From Photobacterium ganghwense (lineage in GTDB: Bacteria > Pseudomonadota > Gammaproteobacteria > Enterobacterales > Vibrionaceae), in assembly GCF_003025595.1 (NCBI RefSeq), contig NZ_PYMI01000003.1:62001-126000 (forward strand): a stretch of 64,000 nt of DNA. The letters are read 5' to 3'. The stretch's first letter is position 1. Every line of letters begins with the position of its first letter. Positions 25,591 to 35,169 of this stretch are shown here, piece after piece. The notes under the pieces were generated by a model. That model had not been told where the DNA came from and searched no databases. It was given only the letters and a program-made list of their open reading frames with translations. A program made the translations under genes and the position numbers.

Positions 25591-26520
25591 AGTCTGTTTG
25601 GTTTGAGAGAGCTGGTTTGAGAGAGAAAATTTGAATGGCTAGCGCAGATGTATTTCAACACAACGGAATAACGTTAAGGTATTGTTGTTAGCTGTTTCCT
25701 ATGCTGAACTTTGCTTTTTCTGTTAATACGCCTTGAATTTTTCCACATGCGGCTTCCTGGACTCTGAGTTAATTGGATGTCCATTTACTTCGAACTTATC
25801 TTGATTTTCTTCCTATTTTTCCTGCCATCAAAGGCTTTTTCTTTTTACTGGTCAGGTACAGTCAGGTTGTAAATACACTGGGTGGTGACTCCATCCTCCT
25901 CCAATCATTACGCTCAACCAATCTATTATTGCTTCCGAATCTATCCGCACAAACCTTATAAAAACCGAGATGGTCATTTCAGTGATTAACATCAGGCTGG
26001 TTCCTTTTGGCTGGTTGTTTTTGCTGTTCAGTACATTGGACATTGGACATTGGCTTTTCACGGTTTTGAATACCTTGTTCTTCATGGATGTATGTTGCTG
26101 CTTTGTAATATTACAGGGGCTTTTTGTTGCCAATTAATACGCAAATGTTACGCCATATAAAGAATAAATAAGGCGTGAAAAACGGCTGTTTTTTGCTCGG
26201 GAAAAAGTGTGAACCGAAGCACTTTTGTTGTGAATTTAGAGTTTTATTGAAAGCTGTGGAATGCAATTTAGCAGAGCAAAACGATAAATATGGGCGTCAA
26301 TTTTTCTAAATTATGGAGTAATTACCTAAATTTCCATGATTGGTGGAATCAAATGCCATTTCTTTTTGTGGGGGAATATAGTCGTTTGCGTTGGTCGAAT
26401 ACGCTGCCTGAATGCGATGTATCAAATGCCATGAAAGATCTACCTGTCACATTCAGGCGGGGGTATTTCGGCCCAATTCCAATAACGAACGATGAAACCC
26501 TAGCTACGGAGGAAAGAAGT
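25591..26520. other. Long leader region upstream of the choline microcompartment operon
   Basis: About 930 bp without a convincing gene. A 7-bp unit ACATTGG is repeated three times in tandem at 26033-26053. From about 26140 the sequence is AT-rich with runs of A and T and probably contains the operon promoter. The frame of the first shell gene stays open upstream to an ATG at 26290 (77 extra codons), but this segment has no family likeness, and a strong Shine-Dalgarno sits directly before 26521. No terminator was seen after the FidL-like gene. Confidence 0.5.
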
Positions 26521-26799
26521 ATGGGTGATGCATTGGGTTTGATTGAAACCAAAGGTCTTGTGGCGTGTGTAGAAGCCGCCGATGCCATGTGCAAAGCCGC
26601 CAATGTCGAGCTGATCGGTTATGAGAATGTTGGCTCAGGTTTGGTGACGGCTATGGTGAAAGGTGATGTGGGCGCAGTGAAAGCGGCGGTGGATTCCGGT
26701 GTTGAGTCAGCGCGTCGAGTGGGGGAAGTCGTGACGTCGCTGGTCATTGCCCGCCCTCATAACGATATCGACAAAATTGTGATTAAACACAAAGCCTGA
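26521..26799 (+). CDS. cmcA: Choline microcompartment hexameric shell protein (BMC-H) 1
   Basis: A 92-residue single-domain BMC-H protein forming hexameric tiles of the shell facet. Signature features: [24 protein letters not shown] at the N-terminus, central [19 protein letters not shown], and the conserved IARPHNDI near the C-terminus. The start is ATG 26521 with GGAGG 8 nt upstream. It is the first gene of a continuous plus-strand cut operon and is nearly identical to the next gene, pointing to tandem duplication. The symbol follows the cmcABC naming of Klebsiella GRM2 loci. Confidence 0.92.
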   Translation: MGDALGLIETKGLVACVEAADAMCKAANVELIGYENVGSGLVTAMVKGDVGAVKAAVDSGVESARRVGEVVTSLVIARPHNDIDKIVIKHKA

Positions 26800-26817
26800 G
26801 GAAGCAAGGAGATAACC

Positions 26818-27102
26818 ATGAATGATGCCTTGGGACTGATTGAAACAAAGGGGCTGGTTGCGTGTATTGAAGCGGCCGATGCCATGTGTAAAGCCGCCAA
26901 TGTTGAACTGATTGGCTATGAAAATGTGGGTTCAGGCCTGGTAACCGCAATGGTTCGTGGCGATGTGGGGGCAGTGAAAGCTGCCGTGGACTCGGGGGTG
27001 GAATCGGCTCAGCGTGTTGGTGAGGTCGTGACATCTCTGGTGATTGCCCGTCCCCACAGTGACATCGAAAAGATTGTTTCTCAGTACACCGTGACTGAAT
27101 AA
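26818..27102 (+). CDS. cmcB: Choline microcompartment hexameric shell protein (BMC-H) 2
   Basis: A 94-residue BMC-H shell protein differing from the previous one at only a handful of positions over the first 85 residues; the C-terminal tail differs (SQYTVTE instead of IKHKA). It has the same [12 protein letters not shown] pore-region and IARPHSDI motifs. The start is ATG 26818, 18 bp after the previous stop, with AAGGAG upstream. Paralogous BMC-H tiles with slightly different edges and tails may mix in one facet or tune pore charge. Confidence 0.92.
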   Translation: MNDALGLIETKGLVACIEAADAMCKAANVELIGYENVGSGLVTAMVRGDVGAVKAAVDSGVESAQRVGEVVTSLVIARPHSDIEKIVSQYTVTE

Positions 27103-27115
27103 AAAGGAAAAACCT

Positions 27116-27394
27116 ATGAAAGAGGCATTAGGTTTGATCGAAACCAAAGGGTTGGTTCCGAGTATTGAAGCTGCCGATGCAATGTGCAAAGCCGCCAACA
27201 TTACGCTGATCGGTTATGAAAACGTAGGCTCCGGCCTGGTGACTGTGATGGTGCGTGGTGATGTGGGAGCTGTCAATGCGGCAGTGGAATCGGGCATCGA
27301 AGCGGCAAGAAAGATCGGTACGGTTGTATCGTCCCGAATCATCGCCCGTCCCCACAATGATATTGAAAAAATTGCGTCAAAGCACAAGGCCTGA
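27116..27394 (+). CDS. cmcC: Choline microcompartment hexameric shell protein (BMC-H) 3
   Basis: A 92-residue BMC-H shell protein, third in the tandem array and more diverged ([46 protein letters not shown]). It starts 13 bp after the previous stop, with AAAAGGAAAAA upstream. The three consecutive BMC-H genes match the cmcA-cmcB-cmcC order of GRM2 choline loci. Confidence 0.92.
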   Translation: MKEALGLIETKGLVPSIEAADAMCKAANITLIGYENVGSGLVTVMVRGDVGAVNAAVESGIEAARKIGTVVSSRIIARPHNDIEKIASKHKA

Positions 27395-27428
27395 GGGCAT
27401 AGCTGCCGCAATGTGAAACACAGAAGGA

Positions 27429-27450
27429 GCCTTGCCAATCAGGGCAAGGC
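27429..27450 (+). other. Stable hairpin between shell genes and cutF
   Basis: Perfect 8-bp stem GCCTTGCC (27429-27436) / GGCAAGGC (27443-27450) with a 6-nt loop and no T-run. Its position after three highly expressed shell genes and before the enzyme genes suggests an mRNA processing or stabilising element that sets shell-to-enzyme ratio (inference). Confidence 0.5.
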
Positions 27451-27494
27451 CACTCCAAACCGCTATCGGCAGCAGAAAAGGATGAAAATTTACC

Positions 27495-29123
27495 ATGATG
27501 CTAGATAAAGATTTGCAATCAATTCAGGCTGCGCGTGAATTGGTGAAAAATGCCAAGCAAGCGCAGGCACTGTTCGCGAAATTTACGCAAGAGCAGGTAG
27601 ACCAGGTGGTTGCGCATATTGCTGCCGAAGCGGCGAAACACGCGGAAGAACTGGCGAAACTGGCCCACGAAGAAACCGGTTTTGGGCGTTGGCAGGACAA
27701 AGTGCTGAAAAATGTTTTTGCGACCACGAAAGTACACGACCACATTCGCGCGATGAAAACCGTCGGGGTGATTGCTGAAGACCCTGTACGCAAAGTGATG
27801 GAAGTGGGGGTGCCACTGGGGGTCATTACGGCACTGGTGCCTTCAACTAACCCGACCTCGACCATTTTCTACAAAACCCTTATCGCCCTCAAAGCGGGGA
27901 ATGCCATTATTTTCTCTCCGCATCCGAATGCGAAACAGTGCAGTCACAAAGCCGTTGAAATTGTTAAACGCGCAGCACGGGAATCCGGTGCCCCTGATGG
28001 CATTGTTGACGGTGTGAGCCTGCTGACTATGCAAGCGACCGAAACTCTGATGAAGAGCAAAGATGTGTCTCTGATTCTGGCAACCGGTGGGGAAGGGATG
28101 GTACGTGCAGCGTATGCTTCCGGCACACCAACGATCAGCGGCGGCCCGGGCAACGGTCCGGCATTTATTGAGCGCAGCGCTGACATTGAGCAGGCGGTGA
28201 AAGATGTTATCACCAGTAAGACCTTTGACAATGGTGTGATTTGTGCGTCAGAGCAATCCATTATTGCTGAACGCTGCATTTATGAACAAGTTCATCAGGC
28301 GCTGATTAAACAAGGCGCTTACTTCATGAACGAGCAGGAGTCTGCATTACTGGCAGGTCGTCTGCTTCGCCCTAACGGCATGATTAACCCTGAATTTGTG
28401 GGACAAAGTGCTCAGACTGTGGCTGAAAAAGCGGGCTTTAGCGTTCCGGCCCAGACCACCGTCTTGATTTCTCATCAAACCACGGTATCGCCTCAAAATC
28501 CTTACTCACGAGAAAAATTGTGCCCAGTTCTTGGCCTTTATATTGAAGAAGACTGGCATGCGGCCTGTGATCGGGTGGTGGAGCTGTTAACCAATGAAGG
28601 TAAAGGGCACACCTTGGTGATTCATACCCAGAACCCGGAAATTGTCCGTCAGTTTGCTCTGGAAAAACCGGTGTTCCGTATGCTGGTTAATACTCCGGCC
28701 GCGCTGGGCGGCATCGGTGCGACAACCAACCTGACACCGGCTCTGACTCTGGGATGTGGTGCGCTGGGGGGAGGCTCAAGCTCAGACAATGTTGGCCCGA
28801 TGAACCTGCTGAACGTCCGTAAAGTCGGCTACGGCGTGTGTTCTGTCGACGACCTGCGCCAACCGGTTGCTGTTGCTACCCCAACCCTGATACCGACTCA
28901 CCATGCTACGTCTGTGGCAACGCAGGCTGCCTGCACTCGTCCAGTGAGCATTTTTGACGATGCGCGCTTTACCGGGGAGTTGTCAGCACCATCTGTGGCC
29001 CATACAGCCAATACGTCGATGGGAGGTGATGATCGTTTTGCTTGCGTATCACCTGTTGCTCACAACGAGATGAATGAAGCCAGAGTTGAGCAGATTATCC
29101 GACAAGCTCTTGGCCGACAGTAA
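27495..29123 (+). CDS. cutF: CoA-acylating acetaldehyde dehydrogenase of the choline microcompartment
   Basis: A 542-residue aldehyde dehydrogenase-fold enzyme oxidising acetaldehyde with NAD+ and CoA to acetyl-CoA inside the microcompartment. The catalytic cysteine is C250 (FDNGVICASEQS); the cofactor-binding region includes ALVPSTNPTSTIFYK and ISGGPGN. Beyond the usual fold there is a C-terminal linker and a terminal amphipathic helix (NEARVEQIIRQALGR) of the type that targets cargo to the shell. The start is ATG 27495 (or 27498), with AAAAGGATG upstream. It lies between the BMC-H genes and the pentamer gene, as in GRM2 loci. Confidence 0.93.
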   Translation: MMLDKDLQSIQAARELVKNAKQAQALFAKFTQEQVDQVVAHIAAEAAKHAEELAKLAHEETGFGRWQDKVLKNVFATTKVHDHIRAMKTVGVIAEDPVRKVMEVGVPLGVITALVPSTNPTSTIFYKTLIALKAGNAIIFSPHPNAKQCSHKAVEIVKRAARESGAPDGIVDGVSLLTMQATETLMKSKDVSLILATGGEGMVRAAYASGTPTISGGPGNGPAFIERSADIEQAVKDVITSKTFDNGVICASEQSIIAERCIYEQVHQALIKQGAYFMNEQESALLAGRLLRPNGMINPEFVGQSAQTVAEKAGFSVPAQTTVLISHQTTVSPQNPYSREKLCPVLGLYIEEDWHAACDRVVELLTNEGKGHTLVIHTQNPEIVRQFALEKPVFRMLVNTPAALGGIGATTNLTPALTLGCGALGGGSSSDNVGPMNLLNVRKVGYGVCSVDDLRQPVAVATPTLIPTHHATSVATQAACTRPVSIFDDARFTGELSAPSVAHTANTSMGGDDRFACVSPVAHNEMNEARVEQIIRQALGRQ

Positions 29124-29139
29124 CGGAAGGTAGCTGCTG

Positions 29140-29397
29140 ATGATTCTTGCAACAGTAACAGGCCATGTTGTCGCAACGCAGAAATGCGACCAACTACGGG
29201 GATCCAACCTTCTGCTGGTGACTGCCCTGGGAGATGACCTCAAACCGATCAAAGACAGAACTTATGTCGCTGTCGACAGTGTGGGTGCCGGGGTGGCTGA
29301 TCAGGTGTTGGTTGAAGACTATTTTGCGCTTTACAAAGAGCAATACAAAGCGATGTCGATTGTCGCCATCGTCGAGAAGATCCACAAGGGATGCTAG
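29140..29397 (+). CDS. cmcD: Choline microcompartment pentameric vertex protein (EutN/CcmL type)
   Basis: An 85-residue BMC-P protein that caps shell vertices as pentamers. Family features: N-terminal MILATVTGHVVATQK, central GSNLLLV, AVDSVGAGVADQVLV and a C-terminal IVAIVEKI strand. The start is ATG 29140 with GGAAGG upstream; the next gene starts 12 bp after the stop. It is the only vertex protein in the cluster. Confidence 0.93.
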   Translation: MILATVTGHVVATQKCDQLRGSNLLLVTALGDDLKPIKDRTYVAVDSVGAGVADQVLVEDYFALYKEQYKAMSIVAIVEKIHKGC

Positions 29398-29409
29398 GAA
29401 GAAACCACG

Positions 29410-30552
29410 ATGAATACCTTTCAGATCAAGCCCACTCTTCATTTCGGCGCCGGGGCACTAGAAAGACTGACAGCGTTAAGCCATCAGCGCACTTTGATCA
29501 TCACAGATCAGGCAATGGTGACGTTTGGGCTGGTGGAGCAGGTGCGTCGCTACCTCTCCGGCACACCTGAAATGATAAGCCTGTTTGCCGAGGTAACGCC
29601 TGACCCTGACGTTGCAGTGATCTCTGCTGGCATGAAGGCTTACAAGGCGGCAGCACCGGATCTGCTTATCGCGATCGGTGGTGGCTCAGTGATCGATGCG
29701 GCAAAAGGGGTGCTGTACACCTTGCACCAAGCCGGAGAACTGGCTGAAAAGCCGAAGTTTGTTGCAATTCCGACCACCAGTGGGACTGGCTCGGAAGTTA
29801 CCGCCTTTTCGGTGATTAAGTCAGGAACCGAAAAATGGGCACTGGTCGATGGCTTTATGTTGCCTGATCTCGCCATTCTGGCACCCGAGCTGGTGGCATC
29901 GGTGCCGGCAGCAATCACTGCCGATACCGGAATGGATGTGCTGTGCCATGCCCTCGAAGCCTATGTGTCGAATCAGGCATCGGATTTCAGCGATGCGCTG
30001 GCAGAAAAAACCGTTCAACTTGTTTTTGCTCACCTGCCGGATTGTCATCGTAACGGCCAGGATTTGGTGGCCAGGGAGAAAATGCACAACGCCTCTTGTA
30101 TTGCCGGTATGGCATTTACCAATGCTTCGCTGGGGATCACTCACAGCCTTGCTCATGCCTTGGGTGGCGGATTTCGGGTTCCCCATGGTCGTGCGAATGC
30201 CCTGCTGATGAGTCAGGTGGTGGCCTTTAACGCAGATTACCACGGCCAGTGTAATAACGCGGCGGCCTGTAAGTATGCGCGTCTGGCCAAGTTGCTTGGA
30301 CTACCAGCCTCCGATACCCGAGAAGGCGTGATGAGCTTACTGGTAGCCATTGATGTGTTGCGTGAACAACTGGACATACCGGCCAGCATTGCCGCAACCG
30401 GTGTGGAGAGGCCGGCATTTGAAGCGGCGTTGCCAGCATTGGTGGCACAAGCACTGAAAGACAACTGTACCCCGACAAACCCGCGTAAAGCATCGGCGCT
30501 CGACATTGAGCAGTTATACCAACAGAGCTTTCGATCGGCGGCAACTCAGTGA
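29410..30552 (+). CDS. cutO: Iron-containing alcohol dehydrogenase of the choline microcompartment
   Basis: A 380-residue group III alcohol dehydrogenase that reduces acetaldehyde to ethanol and regenerates NAD+ for the aldehyde dehydrogenase within the shell. Motifs: GGGSVIDAAKG (NAD-binding), PTTSGTGSEVT, TGMDVLCHALEAY and SLAHALGGGFRVPHGRANA, which carry the metal-ligand Asp/His residues. The length is typical. It starts 12 bp after cmcD. A 154-bp untranslated spacer with an imperfect repeat separates it from cutC. Confidence 0.93.
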   Translation: MNTFQIKPTLHFGAGALERLTALSHQRTLIITDQAMVTFGLVEQVRRYLSGTPEMISLFAEVTPDPDVAVISAGMKAYKAAAPDLLIAIGGGSVIDAAKGVLYTLHQAGELAEKPKFVAIPTTSGTGSEVTAFSVIKSGTEKWALVDGFMLPDLAILAPELVASVPAAITADTGMDVLCHALEAYVSNQASDFSDALAEKTVQLVFAHLPDCHRNGQDLVAREKMHNASCIAGMAFTNASLGITHSLAHALGGGFRVPHGRANALLMSQVVAFNADYHGQCNNAAACKYARLAKLLGLPASDTREGVMSLLVAIDVLREQLDIPASIAATGVERPAFEAALPALVAQALKDNCTPTNPRKASALDIEQLYQQSFRSAATQ

Positions 30553-30553
30553 T

Positions 30554-30619
30554 GCGAATGCCAAGCGCTAGTGCCCAAAAGTGAACACAAAAAGCGAATA
30601 CCAAGAGCTGATACCCAAA
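30554..30619 (+). repeat. Imperfect 26-bp direct repeat in the cutO-cutC spacer
   Basis: Two units at 30554-30579 and 30594-30619 (GCGAATGCCAAG... and GCGAATACCAAG...) match at 22 of 26 positions and start exactly 40 bp apart. A further related AGCG/ACCCA-rich stretch follows to about 30660. It lies in the only long gap inside the cut operon. Function unknown. Confidence 0.55.
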
Positions 30620-30706
30620 GCGACGACCGGGCGCTAACACGACACCCTAATACCCAGTGGTAGGTTGCAGCCTGCCATCGTGAAACAAAATTATAAGGAG
30701 AGGCCC

Positions 30707-33700
30707 ATGGCCCACTATACCCTGACGCCACGCGTAAAAGTGCTGGCAGAACAACTGCTGGCCAAAAACAGCATCATCTGTGCTGAGCGAGCCAATATCC
30801 TGGCTGCTATCGGTGATGATATTGCCGGCATGCCGCCTCTGGTTAAAAAAGCCCAGCGCTTTAATCAGCTGGTCTCGGAGTTACCGATTTACATTGGTCA
30901 GGATGAACTGATTGTCGGCAGCCAGTCATCTGCGCTGAGAGGCGCGATTTTCCACACCGAAGAAGAGTTGAGCAGTGAATCTGTCTTTGGTTTTCTGAGC
31001 AGCGATGCCACGGGAACGCCTGACTACATGACCGTTATCAGTACCGGTTTTCAGGTACTGGAACAGCACATGGAAACGCGCCTGAAAAATATCGGTAGCG
31101 CGATCAGCCGTAGCGGCATGGATGAAGTCAATCAGGGCCGCGCGATGATCATGGCCTGCCAGGGGGCGATCTATTTTGCCAATAAACTGGCCGATACGCT
31201 GGCAACCAAAGCCAGTGTAGAGAGTCATCCTTACCGCAAAGCAGAGCTGGAAGAATCTGCGGCGATGTTACGTCATATTCCGGCTCAGCCTGCCCGGACA
31301 TTCAAAGAAGCCTGTCAGGCTTTCTATCTGATTCAGCTATTGATGCACCTTGATAACGGCGGTTATGCCATTGGCAGCACTGGTTTTGATAAGGCGTTGT
31401 TTGGGTATTACCAGCGGGATATCAATGCCGGCCTCATTACTCCGGCGCAGGCGTATGAGCTGGTGGAATGCCTGTGGCTGAAACTGGCCGAGTTGTCAGA
31501 AGTACGTGCCGATCGTGCTGTTGACGGTTACCCGATGTTTGACTGGCTGGTTCAGGGCGGTCAGAACGGTGACAGCCAGATGGTACAGAATGAACTGTCC
31601 GCCATGCTGCTTGCTGCCCGGGATAACCTGGCTGCGTTAAATCGCTCTCTGACAGTCCGTCTGTATCAGGGCGGTGCCAAACCAGCGGAGGTTACACTGT
31701 GTAATGGCAATGTTCTGCCTGTCGATGAAAGCACTCCGGCGATGGAAGGACTGACCCCTCGTATGCAGCGCCTTCGCAGTAACTACCTGAAAGCCAAACC
31801 AAGTGTGTCCATTTATCGGGCGATTGCGTTCACTGAAGTGACCAAGCAAAACCTGGGTTTGCCGCCAATATTGCTGCGAGCTAAAGCGTTCCGTAAAGCC
31901 TGTGAAACCGCCCCTTTGCTGATTCAGGATGACGAGCTGATTGTCGGTCACCCTTGCGGTAAGCCTCGAGCCGGAGCATTTTCGCCGGATATCGCCTGGC
32001 GCTGGGTTCGCGATGAACTCGATACCATGAGTACCCGCCCTCAGGATCCGTTCCTGATCTCTGAAGAAGATAAGAAAGTCATTCGCGAAGAGTTGGTGCC
32101 ATTCTGGGAAGGCCGTTCGCTGGATGAAATCTGTGAAGCGCAGTATCGCGAAGCCGGTTTGTGGGAATTCAGTGGTGAGACATATGTCAGTGATTTGTCT
32201 TACCACCAGATTAACGGTGGGGGTGATACCTGTCCGGGCTACGACATTTTGCTGTTCACCAAAGGAATGAACGGCATTAAAGCAGATGCCGAAGCTAAGC
32301 TGGCAGCGCTGAGCATGGAAAACCCGGATGATATCGACAAGATCTATTACTACAAAGCGTCAATCGAAACCTGCGAAGGTGTGATGGCGTATGGCCGCCG
32401 TCTGGCTGCTCATGCCCGCGAGCTTGCCGCAAAAGAAATGAATCCGCAGCGTCGCGCTGAACTGCTGACTATTGCTGACGTCAACGAAAATGTACCGGCG
32501 AACCCGCCGAAGACCTTACAAGAAGCTCTGCAAAGTATCTGGACCGTCGAGTCACTGTTTGAAGTGGAAGAGAACCAGACTGGCCTGTCGCTGGGACGTT
32601 TGGACCAGTACTGCTACCCGATGTTCCGCGCGGATATTGACTCGGGGCGTTTGACGCACGAACAGGCGCTGGAAATGATGCAGGCCTTTATTATCAAGTG
32701 TGCCGAGCTGATGTGGATGTCGAGTGAGTTGGGGGCGAAGTATTTTGCCGGTTATCAGCCGTTCATCAACCTGACCGTGGGTGGCCAGAAGCGTACCGGC
32801 GGTGATGCGACCAACGATCTGACGCTGCTGATCATGGATGCGGTGCGCTTCGTGAAGGTATATCAACCATCTCTGGCCTGCCGCATTCATAATCAGTCAC
32901 CGCAGCACTACATGGAAAAAATCGTTGATGTCGTCAAAGCGGGGATGGGCTTCCCGGCCTGTCACTTCGATGACTCCCACATCAAGATGATGCTGCGCAA
33001 GGGCTACGATTTTGAAGATGCCCGTGACTACTGCCTGATGGGTTGCGTTGAGCCGCAGAAGTCTGGCCGAATTTACCAGTGGACCTCTACCGGTTACACC
33101 CAATGGCCGATTGCGATTGAGTTTGTACTGAACCGTGGCCGCATGGTGCTGTTTGACAGCTATCAGGGACTGGATACTGGCGATCTGAATAGCCTGACCA
33201 GTTTTGAAGCCTTTGATGCCGCAGTGAAAGAGCAGGTGGCATACATCATCAAACTGTCGGCCATTGGTACGGTGATCAGCCAGCGTGTGCACCGTGATGT
33301 GGCCCCCAAACCCTTGATGTCTCTGTTGGTTGAAGGCTGTATGGAGCAGGGCAAAGACGTCAGTGCCGGGGGCGCCGTGGTGAACTACGGTCCGGGGCTG
33401 ATCTTCTCCGGCCTGGCAACCTATGTCGACTCCATGGCAGCGATCCGCAAGTTGGTATTCGAAGACAAGAAATACACCCTGGAGCAAATGCGCGATGCGA
33501 TGCTGGCCAACTTCGACGGTTATGAAGAGCTGCGCCGTGACTGTCTCAATGCGCCGAAGTTCGGCAACGATGATAACTACGCCGATGAGTTCGCGCTGGA
33601 TATCACCGAGTGGACCGAGCGCGAGTGTGGCAAGTACCAGATGCTTTATTCGCGTCTGAGCCACGGCACGCTGTCTATTTCAAACAACACCCCGATTGGT

Positions 33701-34120
33701 GAACTGACCAACGCCACTCCGAATGGTCGTCTGGCCTGGATGCCGCTGTCTGATGGTATCAGCCCGACGCAAGGGGCGGATAAGCACGGTCCTACCGCCA
33801 TCATCAAGTCAGTAAGCAAGATGAATGTGGAAACCATGAACATCGGCATGGTGCACAACTTCAAGTTCCTCAAAGGGCTGCTTGACACGCCGGAAGGTAA
33901 AAATGGCCTGATCACCCTGCTGCGCACCGCGTCCATTTTGGGTAACGGCCAGATGCAGTTCAGTTACGTGGATAACGAAGTGCTCAAGAAAGCTCAGAAA
34001 GAGCCTGAAAAGTACCGCGATCTGATTGTGCGGGTGGCCGGTTACAGCGCCTACTTTGTTGAACTGTGTAAAGAAGTTCAGGACGAAATCATTAGCCGTA
34101 CTGTACTGGAAAAATTCTAA
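30707..34120 (+). CDS. cutC: Choline trimethylamine-lyase CutC, long (type II) form
   Basis: A 1137-residue glycyl-radical enzyme cleaving choline to trimethylamine and acetaldehyde under anaerobic conditions. The catalytic loop GCVEPQ has C780 (thiyl radical) and E782, typical of choline lyases. The glycyl radical is G1112 in RVAGYSAYF, 26 residues from the end. The long form has about 340 extra N-terminal residues compared with type I CutC; this region visibly repeats segments of the catalytic domain (QDELIVG, a GRLD/GSTGFDK segment) but lacks the Cys and Gly loops. In type II systems the extension is linked to microcompartment association. ATG 30707 follows AAGGAG; the open frame to 30665 has no such signal. 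Activated by CutD. Confidence 0.96.
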   Translation: MAHYTLTPRVKVLAEQLLAKNSIICAERANILAAIGDDIAGMPPLVKKAQRFNQLVSELPIYIGQDELIVGSQSSALRGAIFHTEEELSSESVFGFLSSDATGTPDYMTVISTGFQVLEQHMETRLKNIGSAISRSGMDEVNQGRAMIMACQGAIYFANKLADTLATKASVESHPYRKAELEESAAMLRHIPAQPARTFKEACQAFYLIQLLMHLDNGGYAIGSTGFDKALFGYYQRDINAGLITPAQAYELVECLWLKLAELSEVRADRAVDGYPMFDWLVQGGQNGDSQMVQNELSAMLLAARDNLAALNRSLTVRLYQGGAKPAEVTLCNGNVLPVDESTPAMEGLTPRMQRLRSNYLKAKPSVSIYRAIAFTEVTKQNLGLPPILLRAKAFRKACETAPLLIQDDELIVGHPCGKPRAGAFSPDIAWRWVRDELDTMSTRPQDPFLISEEDKKVIREELVPFWEGRSLDEICEAQYREAGLWEFSGETYVSDLSYHQINGGGDTCPGYDILLFTKGMNGIKADAEAKLAALSMENPDDIDKIYYYKASIETCEGVMAYGRRLAAHARELAAKEMNPQRRAELLTIADVNENVPANPPKTLQEALQSIWTVESLFEVEENQTGLSLGRLDQYCYPMFRADIDSGRLTHEQALEMMQAFIIKCAELMWMSSELGAKYFAGYQPFINLTVGGQKRTGGDATNDLTLLIMDAVRFVKVYQPSLACRIHNQSPQHYMEKIVDVVKAGMGFPACHFDDSHIKMMLRKGYDFEDARDYCLMGCVEPQKSGRIYQWTSTGYTQWPIAIEFVLNRGRMVLFDSYQGLDTGDLNSLTSFEAFDAAVKEQVAYIIKLSAIGTVISQRVHRDVAPKPLMSLLVEGCMEQGKDVSAGGAVVNYGPGLIFSGLATYVDSMAAIRKLVFEDKKYTLEQMRDAMLANFDGYEELRRDCLNAPKFGNDDNYADEFALDITEWTERECGKYQMLYSRLSHGTLSISNNTPIGELTNATPNGRLAWMPLSDGISPTQGADKHGPTAIIKSVSKMNVETMNIGMVHNFKFLKGLLDTPEGKNGLITLLRTASILGNGQMQFSYVDNEVLKKAQKEPEKYRDLIVRVAGYSAYFVELCKEVQDEIISRTVLEKF

Positions 34121-34191
34121 CCCAGAAGCGGGGGCCGCTATGGCTCCCGCTGTAAAAACACTGCCTTCAGACGCAGTGAGGAGTAGTCACA

Positions 34192-35160
34192 ATGACTGGG
34201 ACAGCACAAGTGAGCAATGGCAGCGAGCTGAAAGGTCGTATTTTCAATATCCAGAAATATTCCATTTATGACGGTGACGGCATTCGCACACTGATCTTCT
34301 TTAAAGGGTGCAACCTCCGGTGTGACTGGTGTGCTAATCCAGAAGGACTGAGCAGCAAGTTTCAGGTGATGTGCAGCCACGATAAGTGTGTGTCTTGCGG
34401 TAAGTGTGCTGATGTTTGTCCGGCTGGGGTGCATGTCATGACCACGGATGCCGAAGGCAACAAGGTGCACAAAATTGACCGCAATGTGGACTGTATCGGT
34501 TGTCGTCAGTGTGAGGACGTTTGTATAGGTGGCGCACTGGATGTCATGGGTAAAGATGTCACGGTTGCCGAGTTGATGGCGGTGATCATGCAGGATTATG
34601 ACTTTTACATGTCATCCGGCGGTGGCGTGACATTGGGGGGAGGCGAGCTGAGCTTGCAGACCGATTTTGCCGCCGCCCTGCTGACTGAATGCAAAAAGCA
34701 GATGATCAATACGGCAATTGAAACCCAGGGTACCACCAGCATCGACAATTACGAGAAGCTGGCCACCTGCACCGATCTTTTCTTATTTGATATCAAACAA
34801 ATATATACCGACCAACACCGCCAGCTCTTTGGTATTGGTAACGAAGGGGTGAAGCGCAATCTGGAGCGTCTGGTTGAGCTGGGTGCCAACATCGTGATTC
34901 GCATGCCGCTAATCCGTGGTTATAACGATTCTTACGATGCCATTACCGGTGCTTTTGAATATGTGATGGAACTGGCCAAACGCGGCAACATTCAGCGAAT
35001 TGATGTCCTGCCATACCACCAGTTTGGCAAAACCAAATACGACAAACTCGACATGATTTATCCGATTACGCAAGACATCGGTTACAGCAACGAGGAACTG
35101 GATCAGCTCAGCACTTTCTTCAAGCAGTTTGATTTCGATATCCGCCTGGTAAGGCATTAA
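34192..35160 (+). CDS. cutD: Choline lyase-activating radical SAM enzyme CutD
   Basis: A 322-residue activase that installs the glycyl radical on CutC using S-adenosylmethionine. The radical SAM cluster ligands are C40, C44 and C47 (FFKGCNLRCDWCANPEG). An inserted ferredoxin-like domain carries two further [4Fe-4S] motifs: C66/C69/C72/C76 and C101/C104/C107/C111. The SAM-binding GGGEL segment follows. The start is ATG 34192 with GAGGAG upstream, 71 bp after cutC. Order cutC-cutD is diagnostic for choline lyase loci. Confidence 0.96.
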   Translation: MTGTAQVSNGSELKGRIFNIQKYSIYDGDGIRTLIFFKGCNLRCDWCANPEGLSSKFQVMCSHDKCVSCGKCADVCPAGVHVMTTDAEGNKVHKIDRNVDCIGCRQCEDVCIGGALDVMGKDVTVAELMAVIMQDYDFYMSSGGGVTLGGGELSLQTDFAAALLTECKKQMINTAIETQGTTSIDNYEKLATCTDLFLFDIKQIYTDQHRQLFGIGNEGVKRNLERLVELGANIVIRMPLIRGYNDSYDAITGAFEYVMELAKRGNIQRIDVLPYHQFGKTKYDKLDMIYPITQDIGYSNEELDQLSTFFKQFDFDIRLVRH

Positions 35161-35169
35161 GGAGGCGCT

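Noticed and set aside
26290..26520. N-terminal extension of the first BMC-H gene (77 codons)
   Set aside because: The added sequence has no BMC likeness, a strong GGAGG sits before ATG 26521, and the sister tiles all start at the equivalent position.
32897..33664. 255-codon minus-strand open frame inside cutC
   Set aside because: It overlaps the catalytic core of CutC, including the GCVEP loop, and is explained by base composition.
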